DNA from: Acidobacteriota bacterium
GTDB taxonomy: Bacteria > Acidobacteriota > Terriglobia > Terriglobales > Acidobacteriaceae
Direction of reading: 5' to 3'
Length of the DNA stretch: 15,102 nucleotides
Assembly: GCA_021801945.1 (NCBI GenBank)
Contig: JAKABE010000037.1
Span: 1-15,102, forward strand
In this document: in pieces, positions 1 to 8,600 of the stretch
How positions within the stretch are numbered: the first letter of the stretch is position 1
How the letters are laid out: the number at the start of each line of letters is the position of its first letter
Translations under genes and position numbers: made by a program
The notes under the pieces: model-generated
Database searches by the model: none
What the model saw: only the letters and a program-made list of their open reading frames with translations
What the model was told of the DNA's origin: nothing

Positions 1-1225
1 TGAGAAGACTGTTCTTTATCCGCAGGTGGACAAGTGGGCCATGCGCGACGATGTGCTGGAGATCTACATCCGGCAGTACATCGAAGCCCACGACACTCCG
101 GTTGTGCATTTTGCCTGGCAGGGCGGCGAGCCCACGCTGCTGGGCGTGGATTATTTCCGCAAGCTGGTTGAGATCCAGAAGAAGTACGCCAACGGCAAGC
201 GCATCGCCAACGCCCTTCAGACCAACGGTGTTCTGCTGAACGACGCCTGGGCGGAGCTTCTCAGAGAGAACGACTTCTTGATTGGGATTTCGGTTGACGG
301 TCCGCGTGAATTGCACGATCGCTACCGGGTCGATAAGGGCGGCCAGCCCACCTTCAACAAGGTGATGCGAGGCGTGGAGACGCTGAAGCGCCATGGCGTG
401 GAGTTCAATACGTTAACGACGGTGCATCGCGGCAATGCCGATCACCCGCTTGAGGTTTACCGGTTTCTCAAAGAGCACGGTAGCGGCGTCATGCAGTTCA
501 TCCCAATTGTGGAGCGCATCGCTCATCAGGCCGCTTCAGATGGTCTGCAACTGATCCCGCCTGATTTTTCGGGAACAGCAAAGGTGGCGCCGTGGTCGGT
601 CGAGCCGCGGCAGTTTGGTAGCTTTCTCTGTGCCATGTTCGACGAATGGGTGCGCCGGGACGTCGGCCGGTACTTCATCCAGATCTTCGACGTGAGCCTG
701 GAGATGTGGTCGGGAATGGAGGCGAGCTTATGCGTATTCCGGCGGCAGTGCGGCGCCGCTCTGGCCATCGAGCACTGCGGAGACGTTTACTCCTGCGATC
801 ACTTCGTATACCCGCAGAACCGGCTGGGCAATATCCTGGAATCGCCGCTCGAGTCTCTGGTGGATTCCGCGCAGCAGCGCCGCTTCGGAGAAGACAAAGA
901 ATCGACCCTGCCGCGCTACTGTCGCGAGTGCGACGTGCGCTTCGCCTGCAACGGCGAGTGTCCGAAGCACCGCTTCCTGACCACGCCGGATGGCGAGCCC
1001 GGCCTTAACTATCTGTGCGCCGGCTACAAGATGTTCTTCCGCCACGTGGATCCCTACATGCGCTTCATGGCGGCGGAGCTGGCGTCCAAACGCGCACCGG
1101 CGAATGTGATGCGCTGGGCAGCAAATATGGACGCTCAAGCAGCCATGAGCAAGGCCGGCCGCAATGATCCCTGTCCCTGCGGCAGCGGCCGCAAGTTCAA
1201 GCATTGCTGTAAGTGGAAAGGCTGA
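1..1225 (+). CDS. Anaerobic sulfatase maturase (radical SAM/SPASM) with C-terminal SEC-C motif, 5'-truncated by window edge
   Basis: This enzyme oxidises a Cys or Ser of type I sulfatases to formylglycine in the cytoplasm. The frame is open from base 2 (EKTVLYPQ before the GTG at 26), which matches the family just after its CX3CX2C radical-SAM motif, so the true start and that motif lie left of the window and the GTG is not the start. The SAM-binding strand WQGGEPTLLG is near 116-145. The SPASM cysteines are all present: CX5C (731-751), the Cys at 794-796 followed by Asp 797-799 (position of the catalytic base in the clostridial enzyme), CX2CX5CX3C from 920, and the last Cys in NYLCAGY. The last about 20 residues are a SEC-C zinc motif (DPCPCGSGRKFKHCC). 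No sulfatase gene is seen in the window; the partner is probably upstream or elsewhere. Confidence 0.93.
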   Translation, partial: EKTVLYPQVDKWAMRDDVLEIYIRQYIEAHDTPVVHFAWQGGEPTLLGVDYFRKLVEIQKKYANGKRIANALQTNGVLLNDAWAELLRENDFLIGISVDGPRELHDRYRVDKGGQPTFNKVMRGVETLKRHGVEFNTLTTVHRGNADHPLEVYRFLKEHGSGVMQFIPIVERIAHQAASDGLQLIPPDFSGTAKVAPWSVEPRQFGSFLCAMFDEWVRRDVGRYFIQIFDVSLEMWSGMEASLCVFRRQCGAALAIEHCGDVYSCDHFVYPQNRLGNILESPLESLVDSAQQRRFGEDKESTLPRYCRECDVRFACNGECPKHRFLTTPDGEPGLNYLCAGYKMFFRHVDPYMRFMAAELASKRAPANVMRWAANMDAQAAMSKAGRNDPCPCGSGRKFKHCCKWKG

Positions 1226-1300
1226 ATCCCGTTCGCCGGCCGATGGCGGGTGCCTCGTTCCTGGATACCTGGGAGATGCCTCTCACGAAGCTCCCGCGCA

Positions 1301-2824
1301 TCAGTGAACTTCTATTACCGCCAGGCCCATGGGAGGCAGCGACAGAGTCAAGCGCTGATCCCGCACAGGCAAATCTTGCGGCGGTCTGACTTCCGCTGCG
1401 TGGCGCAGCGCGTCAACCTGCTGCCCGGTGGGATACTTCGGGCTTCCCATCGCCTTCCAGGCGGCGAGCGTATTGCCATGGGTGGCATCGACCCGGCGAA
1501 TCTCAGCGTAAGCGCCCTCGCGCACGCCCTTCAGTTCCAAGGTGACGGTTTTGGCTGAGCCGGCCGCGTCGGGCTCGACGAGGTTCCAAACAGCAATCAC
1601 CAACGTGCCGTCGGCACGGCGCGTAACAAGCGCTTCGTTTACCGGAGCGGGCAGGCGCACATCCCCGAGCTTGTGCAGCAGCATGAATGCGTCGAAGGCC
1701 GGCTTGGGAATGTTATGTTCAGCAACGATGCCGTAGCCGCCGTAGAACGGGGTCTTGACGACGCCCTGCTCCTCGAAGACATCCGAAAAGGTCCAGTAAG
1801 ACATCATCGTCGTCATTCCGTCACACTGGCTGATGGTATCCGCCAGCCACGGTCCCATGTAGATCGAGTCGGTGATGGATTGCTGGTTGCTGTAGGTGGC
1901 GTTGAATTCGCTCCAGATAAGGGGAATGTGCGGACGGGCGGAGTGGAGAATCTCCTCATGCACCTTCTTGACGGCGGCGCAAACCATCTGATGCGGCGCG
2001 ATGACGCGATGGTCGTGGAAGATGTTTTCGGCACTGTCATTGCCATAAGCGTGCGTGGACACGAAGTCGAGCGGGACGTGGTTCCTGGTAGCGTGGGCAA
2101 TGAAATCGCCGACCCAAGCGGCTTGCGCAGTGGCGGGGCCACCAACGCGCAGCCGCGGGCTGACTGCCTTGAGCGCACGCGCCGTGTGATCGTACAGCTC
2201 GAAATAAGTTTGTTCCTTCGGCTTGCCCGCCCAGAAATCTAGGTTGGGCTCGTTCCATACTTCGAAGTACCACTTCGCCGCCTCGTTGATGCCATAGCGA
2301 TCCACAAGGTGCTGTGCGAAGGCCGTGATCAAGTTATCCCATTGGGCATAGCTGGCGGGTGGAGAGACGATGGGGTGGTACCAGAACCCCTGGTAGTCGG
2401 GGCGGGCGGCAAGCGCCTTGGGCATGAAACTGATTTCAACGTAAGGACGCACACCGTTCTTTAGCAGGGCGTCGTAGATTTGATCAACATAGGACCAGTT
2501 ATAGACCGGATTTCCCTGATCATCTTTGCTGTAGACGCTGTTCTCGTCGTCGAGAATGGCGTGGAATCGCACGTAGTGCAAGGCGGTGATCTTCTTTACC
2601 ATGCGCAGGTCGCGCTGATAATTGGCGCGCATCGCAAGATGGGCGCGGCCCGAGCCGAACATCTCTTCCCAAAAGTGTGGAAATGGAGTTCCCGCGGCCT
2701 GCGTGTCGACCACAATCACTTCCGGAGGGGTGGATTGCGGCGACGCGGATTGCTGTGAGCGCCCATAAGGGGCGGAGAATGCATATGCAGCCGCGATCAC
2801 GAGAGCAAAAGAAAAACGAGGCAT
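1301..2824 (-). CDS. Secreted GH39-family glycoside hydrolase (beta-xylosidase-like)
   Basis: A retaining exo-glycosidase of family GH39, probably acting on beta-xylosides or related sugars outside the cytoplasm. The chosen ATG (2824) gives 507 residues starting MPRFSFALVIAAAYAFSA, a clear signal peptide, and has an AGGAGAG ribosome site 5 nt upstream; an in-frame ATG 45 nt earlier (2869) would add a charged extension before the signal and is rejected. The (beta/alpha)8 barrel shows VWNEPN with the acid/base Glu192 and IWSEFNAT with the nucleophile Glu306, in the usual order and spacing for the family. The C-terminal about 110 residues look like the GH39 beta-sandwich. It lies 162 nt downstream of a same-strand membrane protein and is convergent with the sulfatase maturase. 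Exact substrate (xylan side chain versus another glycoside) cannot be read from sequence. Confidence 0.88.
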   Translation of the reverse strand: MPRFSFALVIAAAYAFSAPYGRSQQSASPQSTPPEVIVVDTQAAGTPFPHFWEEMFGSGRAHLAMRANYQRDLRMVKKITALHYVRFHAILDDENSVYSKDDQGNPVYNWSYVDQIYDALLKNGVRPYVEISFMPKALAARPDYQGFWYHPIVSPPASYAQWDNLITAFAQHLVDRYGINEAAKWYFEVWNEPNLDFWAGKPKEQTYFELYDHTARALKAVSPRLRVGGPATAQAAWVGDFIAHATRNHVPLDFVSTHAYGNDSAENIFHDHRVIAPHQMVCAAVKKVHEEILHSARPHIPLIWSEFNATYSNQQSITDSIYMGPWLADTISQCDGMTTMMSYWTFSDVFEEQGVVKTPFYGGYGIVAEHNIPKPAFDAFMLLHKLGDVRLPAPVNEALVTRRADGTLVIAVWNLVEPDAAGSAKTVTLELKGVREGAYAEIRRVDATHGNTLAAWKAMGSPKYPTGQQVDALRHAAEVRPPQDLPVRDQRLTLSLPPMGLAVIEVH

Positions 2825-2829
2825 AGTCT

Positions 2830-2836
2830 CTCTCCT
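2830..2836 (-). promoter_or_regulatory. Ribosome binding site that sets the GH39 start
   Basis: AGGAGAG on the minus strand, 5 nt before the ATG at 2824. It supports the signal-peptide start over the longer in-frame alternative at 2869. The stop TAG of a possible 42-codon ORF (2963 to 2835) overlaps its first bases. Confidence 0.8.
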
Positions 2837-2986
2837 AAAACAGTCTACGGGTATCTGCGGCGCGGCCATAAAGGCGATGACGCTTGACCAGGCCGGTGAA
2901 TCTCTTTCTCCTCGCAGCGCGCCAATTCAGATTAGCGGGATCAGCATGGTCTTCAAGAAACATCTCCTTAAGGCAACCAGAGTCGA

Positions 2987-3997
2987 TCAAAATCGATAGC
3001 CTGGCTTAAGCTCGCATTGATAGACGGAGTTGGGGGTGTGGTTCGTCTCGCGGACCGAACAGGTTGTCCAGCTCAGATTGAGATCGGGGCCGAGCGGAAA
3101 GACGATCTCCACGCCCCCCAGATCTGCCACCAGGCTTGTGCCTTCAGCTCTGGGCGGCACAGTGAAATTCATCCCCCGGCCAAAGATCACGGGATAGGAT
3201 TCGCGTACTTCCGATGACACGGTAGTGTGAAACACCTCGGCTTGGACCAGGAACATAGCCGGGGCGGACCAGGCGAGCGCCGAGGCGGTGATAATCCGGC
3301 CTCCGTGCGCGAAGTCCCTCGAATTGATTTTGGTGAAGGGACACGGCCCCGCGATGCACGAGGCTCTCGCGTCGCGAAATTCATTGCCGGGGCCGGCGTC
3401 GAGCCGGATGGAGCCGGTAGAGGCCTTCCAATATCCGTCTGGAGAACAGGGCCCCCGATGAGGACAAGGACGGTTCCCTATGTTCTCGACCACGAATGTC
3501 TTGGCCACGCTTCCGACATCCATCCGGTTTTCGGCGTTCACCGTGAATCTTACGCGGACGTTGGATACGAGCGTGGGCGCAATCGACGGACTTGCTGCGG
3601 TTTTGGCGGTCTCGACGGCCAGCGGTTGCATGGGGGCGACAATCAGCTGCTGCAGGGAGGACCGAAAGCGGATGACCACCGGTAATTCGAGGTCCTTGTA
3701 GCCGGGGTGCTCGAAGCTGAGCATGACCGTCTGCCCAGGCAAAACCGTACGGGGGATGACGATGCGGAAGTATCCCGAGGGGGCCGATCTTGTGCGCTGA
3801 CTCGATTTACGGTAACGTGCCGTGATCTCGACGCCGGCAATGGGTTGCTGTTTGCGCACGTCGGAATTGCTGCGGATCACTGCGCCCTGGATGGTTGACC
3901 AGCGCGGCTTCCAATGATGTAGGCCAAAGATCAGCAAAACCGTGGCCAGGGCGCTGGCGCCAACAGCAATCCCAACGGCAGGACCTTTCCGGGTCAT
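2987..3997 (-). CDS. Membrane-anchored protein with N-terminal carboxypeptidase-regulatory-like domain, function unknown
   Basis: I do not recognise a specific function. The 336-residue protein starts with a short basic tail and one membrane segment (about residues 8-27), so the rest should lie outside the cytoplasm. Residues about 36-125 (IQGAVIRS...PIAGVEITAR...SGYFRIVIP...VMLSFEHPGY) look like the CarboxypepD_reg-like beta-sandwich, a common fold in exported Acidobacteriota and Bacteroidota proteins. A Pro/Ala-rich linker (about 126-145) leads to a roughly 190-residue C-terminal domain rich in beta strands with two short cysteine pairs (PCPHRGPC and SCIAGPC) that could form disulfides. The ATG at 3997 has GGGAGGT about 11 nt upstream. 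It is divergent from the glycoamylase-like gene and upstream of GH39 on the same strand, possibly co-transcribed. Confidence 0.75.
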   Translation of the reverse strand: MTRKGPAVGIAVGASALATVLLIFGLHHWKPRWSTIQGAVIRSNSDVRKQQPIAGVEITARYRKSSQRTRSAPSGYFRIVIPRTVLPGQTVMLSFEHPGYKDLELPVVIRFRSSLQQLIVAPMQPLAVETAKTAASPSIAPTLVSNVRVRFTVNAENRMDVGSVAKTFVVENIGNRPCPHRGPCSPDGYWKASTGSIRLDAGPGNEFRDARASCIAGPCPFTKINSRDFAHGGRIITASALAWSAPAMFLVQAEVFHTTVSSEVRESYPVIFGRGMNFTVPPRAEGTSLVADLGGVEIVFPLGPDLNLSWTTCSVRETNHTPNSVYQCELKPGYRF

Positions 3998-4143
3998 GGT
4001 TTTCTTCTACCTCCCGTCCATTGGACACGGATTCCGGCAGTTTCGCCATTCGCAGCCGACTAACCTGCGCAAGGGATTCCGCGTCTTATTCTATTTATGC
4101 AGGGTCTAGCGATGCCCGTTTTCAAGCTATCTACACTCGAATT
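3998..4143. promoter_or_regulatory. Divergent intergenic region between membrane protein and glycoamylase-like genes
   Basis: About 146 nt separate two divergent starts, so promoters for both directions are expected here. An AT-rich patch (TTATTCTATTTATG, about 4086-4099) is the only promoter-like composition; no convincing -35/-10 pair or operator was found. The boundary on the right depends on which start the plus-strand gene uses. Confidence 0.4.
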
Positions 4144-5574
4144 ATGCCTCGCAAGGCGCCCTGCAGGCTCAGGCACGAGCTTGAGAGGTCTTCGATCTTG
4201 AACCATCTGGAACGAACGAGGTCGCGGCGCAATCTGCTGCGCCAGCTTTCATGTCTTTCCCTTGGGCTTCCCCTGGCGCGCGCAGCCGCGATTGCCGGAG
4301 CGAGCGCACCTGGGGACAAATATTACGAAGAGCTGTGGGGATCAGTGCGACTCAGCTACGCCGATTTGACCGCGACGCTTTCTCCGCAGGACGAAAAGCT
4401 GCTAGACGATCTGGAACGAGCGAGTTTTCAGTTTTTCTGGGAGCAGGCAAATCCGCATGTAGGCTTGATCAAAGACCGCTGTAATGTCCGCGCCAAGGAC
4501 GATACCCTGGCCGCCAGCATTGCGTCCACCGGTTTTGGGCTCACGGCGATCTGCATCGGCGATCACCGCGGATTCATTCCCCATGCGGAGGCGCGCTTGC
4601 GGGTGCTGCGGACGCTTTCCTTCCTCTGGCACAAGCTCCCCGCCCAGCACGGCTTCTTCTACCACTTCGCAAATGTCAATACCGGCGAGAGGATGTGGGA
4701 CTCGGAGGTTTCGTCTGTAGATACGGCGATTCTGCTGTGTGGGGTGCTTACCTGCCGGCAGCACTTTAAGGACCGGGACATCGACGAACTGGCGCATGCC
4801 ATCTTCGATCGCGTGGACTGGCCCTGGCTTTCAGAGGACACTAGCCTCGTGTCGCAGGGCTGGACGCCCGAGTTTGGTTTTATCCCGTCGCGCTGGGGTT
4901 CTTACAGCGAGCTGATGATGATCTATCTGCTGGGCATGGCATCATGGTCGCATCCGCTCGCCCAAGATACGTGGAAGGCGTGGAAGCGCCCCATCTTTGA
5001 ATACGATGGGATGCGCTACATTGGATCCTTTGCGCCGCTGTTCGTGTATCAGTATTCGCAGGCATGGTTCGATTTCCGCCACAAGCGAGACCTCTACGCA
5101 GACTATTTTCTGAATTCGGCGGTGGCGACCGAAGTGCATCGCCGCTTTTGTGTCTCTTTGCATCCGCAGTTCTCTGATTACAGCGATGCGCTGTGGGGCA
5201 TTACGGCGTCGGACTCCGCGCATGGCTACGTGGTGTGGGGCGGACCTCCGGCGACGGGGCCCATCGATGGCACCATTGTGCCCTGCGCGGCGGGCGGTTC
5301 GCTGTCCTTCCGGCCGGCGACAACGTTGCGCGTCCTCAGAACCATTCGCGATCGCTTTCCGCAGGCCTGGTGCCGGTATGGCTTCGTGGATGCGTTTAAT
5401 CCGCTCACCGGATGGTACGACACGGATGTGATCGGCATTGATCTGGGGATTACGATGCTGATGGCCGAAAACCTGCGCACCGGCTTTGTGTGGAACACAT
5501 TCATGAAGAACCCCGAGGCGCGGCGCGGTATGGCTCTGGCAGGATTCCAACCGTACAACTCGGAAGGCGCATGA
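4144..5574 (+). CDS. Tat-exported glycoamylase-like (PF10091-type) enzyme, candidate beta-1,2-glucanase
   Basis: Probably an exported glycoside hydrolase with the (alpha/alpha)6 fold of the glycoamylase-like family, which includes GH144 endo-beta-1,2-glucanases and the cyclisation domain of cyclic beta-1,2-glucan synthases. From ATG 4144 it is 476 residues. RSRRNLLRQ (26-34) followed by a hydrophobic stretch and ARAAA is a Tat-type signal. The catalytic domain runs from about 85 to the end: LERASFQFFWEQ, TGFGLTAI, GFFYHFANVNTGE, TPEFGFIPSRWGSYSELMMIYLLGM, YIGSFAPLFVYQYSQAW and the late GWYDTDVIGIDLG. Glu256 of YSE and Glu182/188 are candidate acid residues. The frame stays open to 3895, overlapping the divergent gene, but that part looks non-coding. 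A TTG at 4198 with GAGAGG upstream is a plausible alternative start. It converges on the glucan synthase gene, 61 nt away. Substrate is inferred, not shown. Confidence 0.8.
   Translation: MPRKAPCRLRHELERSSILNHLERTRSRRNLLRQLSCLSLGLPLARAAAIAGASAPGDKYYEELWGSVRLSYADLTATLSPQDEKLLDDLERASFQFFWEQANPHVGLIKDRCNVRAKDDTLAASIASTGFGLTAICIGDHRGFIPHAEARLRVLRTLSFLWHKLPAQHGFFYHFANVNTGERMWDSEVSSVDTAILLCGVLTCRQHFKDRDIDELAHAIFDRVDWPWLSEDTSLVSQGWTPEFGFIPSRWGSYSELMMIYLLGMASWSHPLAQDTWKAWKRPIFEYDGMRYIGSFAPLFVYQYSQAWFDFRHKRDLYADYFLNSAVATEVHRRFCVSLHPQFSDYSDALWGITASDSAHGYVVWGGPPATGPIDGTIVPCAAGGSLSFRPATTLRVLRTIRDRFPQAWCRYGFVDAFNPLTGWYDTDVIGIDLGITMLMAENLRTGFVWNTFMKNPEARRGMALAGFQPYNSEGA
4183..4188 (+). promoter_or_regulatory. 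Candidate ribosome binding site for alternative TTG start (4198)
   Basis: GAGAGG lies 9 nt before an in-frame TTG at 4198, whereas no Shine-Dalgarno sequence precedes ATG 4144. Starting at the TTG would leave a short basic n-region directly before the twin-arginine motif, which is typical of Tat signals. The choice between the two starts is open. Confidence 0.4.
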
Positions 5575-5617
5575 CGGCACGGAGCTTCCGGCTGTACCTG
5601 GGCCATCGTGTCAAGCG

Positions 5618-5634
5618 GCGAATTTCCCATTCGC
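5618..5634. terminator. Small hairpin between convergent genes, possible bidirectional terminator
   Basis: GCGAAT / ATTCGC form a perfect 6-bp stem with a 5-nt loop, ending one base from the stop codon of the glucan synthase gene, in the 61-nt gap between two convergent genes. The T run that follows on the plus strand is only three bases, so this would be a weak intrinsic terminator at best. Confidence 0.3.
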
Positions 5635-5635
5635 T

Positions 5636-8600
5636 TTACTGTTTCACTCGAATGGGAGCCAGCTCATAGCGCCGCGATCGGAGAACAGCTTTGCTGACAG
5701 GCACTTCATTCAGGAGCCTTTCAGCAGCTTGCACAGCGGCGTTTTCGTGAAACCATCGCTGCACCACATTTTCGTGAAGCACATTCAAGATGGCGAGCAG
5801 CGACATACCCTGGTGGTGCGCCATCCATTCCCGGACTAGGACGGGCTTGCGCGGCGAGCCTGTGTAGTCGGCCGCTTCGTAAAAGCCATAGGCGCCAATC
5901 CATCCGGAGGAGGCCATGCGGCGGAGATTGTCGAGCGCTCCAGACGGATCTGTCTCAAAAGCGAGAAAAGTGGAATAAGGAGAGATGACTGGCCCCGCCA
6001 CCGCGTCGACCGAAAGAGCGGTGCGGGGAATGCCGTAGGCCTGGTATTGGTAGTGTCCGTCTTCATCCTTGACCGAGTTGCCTGACTCCGAGATGCCCCA
6101 GGGAAGTTTGAGCGCGTGGGCAAATTTCTTTTGCACATACACGCAGGTATCCAGCGTTCGAGCCATCAAAGTTTCGGGATAACTGCGGATCCATAACGAC
6201 GGCATCAGATACTCGAACATCGTTCCCGACCAGGAAAGAAGCAGGAATCGTCCGTATAAGTGCGCATGTTCGCGTGAAAGTTTACGCCAGCTTTGCTGTG
6301 AAAGCTCGCCCCGGGCGATGGCGAAGAAGGTGGCGATGCGCGCCTCGGTCGCCATCATGTCGTAGCAGGAGTCGTGCAGGCTGTGCGTGCACACATCATA
6401 GCCGATGGAAAGGATGCGGCGCGTGGGATCGACGAGGAACGAGAAGTCCGTTCCTTCCGCGAGACTTTCGGCCTCCTGCCCCATGGCGCGCAGACTGGAC
6501 GCCAGCGCCTGCAGATTACCTATGGCCACGGTCAGCTTCTTGCGAAGGCGTTCAGCAAGATTCGCGGTCGCTGGCTGCCCGGCGATCGTCTCAAGGCTGT
6601 TCGCCAGCCACGCCTGCAGGGCTTCAGCAAACAAAAGAGCGTCGTCAACGGAGAGTGCCGTCGGCTCTTTCAGAAGATTATGTGGAGACAATGCGTGCAG
6701 GGGTTCGTATTCGGGCAGTATCCAGGGAAGGTAGTCATCAACCAAGGTAAGGATGGCCTCCACACGGTGCAGGGTTTCTGCAAGCCACCACCTGCAGCCG
6801 GCTTCGCCGGATTGGAAGGCAGCCGCCTCGGAGAGGGCAGTCCGGGCAGAAGGAAGCCAGGCGATCCAGGTCGAGGCGTCGGCACTGGAGCTGGGCAGGC
6901 GAAAGCGTCGAATCGACGCGGGCAAGCCCTTCTCGCTCTGCATCAGTTTCCAGTAGACGCGTATGCTGGCAAGGAGCTGAAAACGCAGCAAGGGTCGTTG
7001 GACGAGGTGCTTGACGCCCGCATGAAGCGTATAGAGGGAAGCGACCATGTTGCCGCTGTCGACCGTGGAAATGAATGAGGCAGAGTTCAAGGGGCGAAGA
7101 GTTTGTGTGTCGTACCAGTTGTACAGGTGCCCACGAAACTTCTCGAGCTTTTTGATGGCGGCAAGAGTGCGGCTATTGATGGCGGCGAACTCGGGCACGG
7201 TCAGGAATCCAAGCTCGCAGGCGGCCTGGCGGGCGTTCAACAATAAGCCGGCGTTGGTGGGTGAGATGCGCGCAGCTTCGTAAAGTCCCTCTTCCTCTAC
7301 GTTATCCGGGATGAGGTGGTTGTGACGCTCTCCGCCAAATTCGTAAAAATAGCGCCAAATACGGAGAGCTTGCAGGCGCAGAAATTCCTGATCGGCGGGA
7401 CGGAGGCGCGACCGCTCCCCTGGTGGGCGGTTAAGCCATCCGATCACAGGACTGGCGACGGCCCATAAGAGAAGGATAGGAGCGGCGCAGAAGATCGCCG
7501 TTCTGTGCGCTGCGCAAAACCAGATGAGCAAGGCCAGACACACGGTCATCAATGGTGCAGCTACCAGGTAGCGGTCGATTTCGCTGCGGCGGCCGGAGTT
7601 GAGCTCAGCCTGTGCGGCGGTCTCCCATTCGAGCAGCCGCTCTCCGGTGATAAACCAGCGTATGAGGGAGCGCAGGACGGCATCGAAGGCAAAAAGCATC
7701 TGGTGAACGAGGAAGACCAGATGGAGAAGCGTAATCAGTGCCGCCTGCCAGAAGGCGGCGAGTGCCTCGGCTGAGCGGCCCCTCTGGTTGCTGAAAAGCG
7801 CGCGCACCAGGCCGAAACCCAGTTGCGCGAGCAGGGGAAAGATCAGCAGAAGAAGTGGGACAATGGTCCAGTAGAGCGGCCCACCGGGGAGACCGAGCCA
7901 GCCCGCGACAAATAGGATGAGCAGGAAGGGATCGACAAGCGATCGCCGCATGTTGTCGAAGATCTTCCAGCGCGAGATTGGGGAGATGGAATTTGCGATC
8001 TTTTGGCCGAACTCATCCCGGACACGAGCGAATATCCACGGCGCAATTTGCCAATCGCCGCGCATCCAGCGATGCTGGCGATGCATGTAGGCGCAGTAGT
8101 GTGCGGGATAGTCATCGACCAGCTCGATGTCAGAGGCCAGGCCGGCGCGCGCATAGGCGCCCTCGATAAGGTCGTGGCTGAGCAGAGAGTTGCGTGGAAA
8201 CCTGTGATTGAGGACGGTATGAAGGATCTCTACTTCATAGATGCCTTTACCTGTGAAAATGCCTTCGCCGAAAAGATCCTGATAGGCATCGGAAATGGCG
8301 CGCGTGTAGATATCGAGTCCGCTGCGGCCAGAGTAGATTGCAGCCAAGCGCGAGCGCAAAGTCGATCGGACGGCAATGCTTATGCGCGGCTGCAGAATTC
8401 CGTACCCTTCGGTAACAATGCGCGATTTTGGATCGATGATGGCCTGGTTCAACGGATGCGCAATCGCTCCCACCAGCCGCGCCGCAGCACCGAGCGGAAG
8501 CTGTGTATCCGCATCGAGAGTGATGATATAGCGAACCTGACGCAATGCATCGGTCCCCCCGGCTTTGACCGGGAAGGCATCCCGCTCGCCGGTGAGGAGG

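Noticed and set aside
1226..1300. Search for a terminator between the convergent maturase and GH39 genes
   Set aside because: Only a 5-bp GGGAG/CTCCC pairing with a long loop was found, and no T tract; not enough to call.
3895..4143. N-terminal extension of the glycoamylase-like gene overlapping the divergent membrane-protein gene
   Set aside because: The extra 83 residues have no domain-like character, overlap the start of a real opposite-strand gene, and would place the Tat signal in mid-protein.
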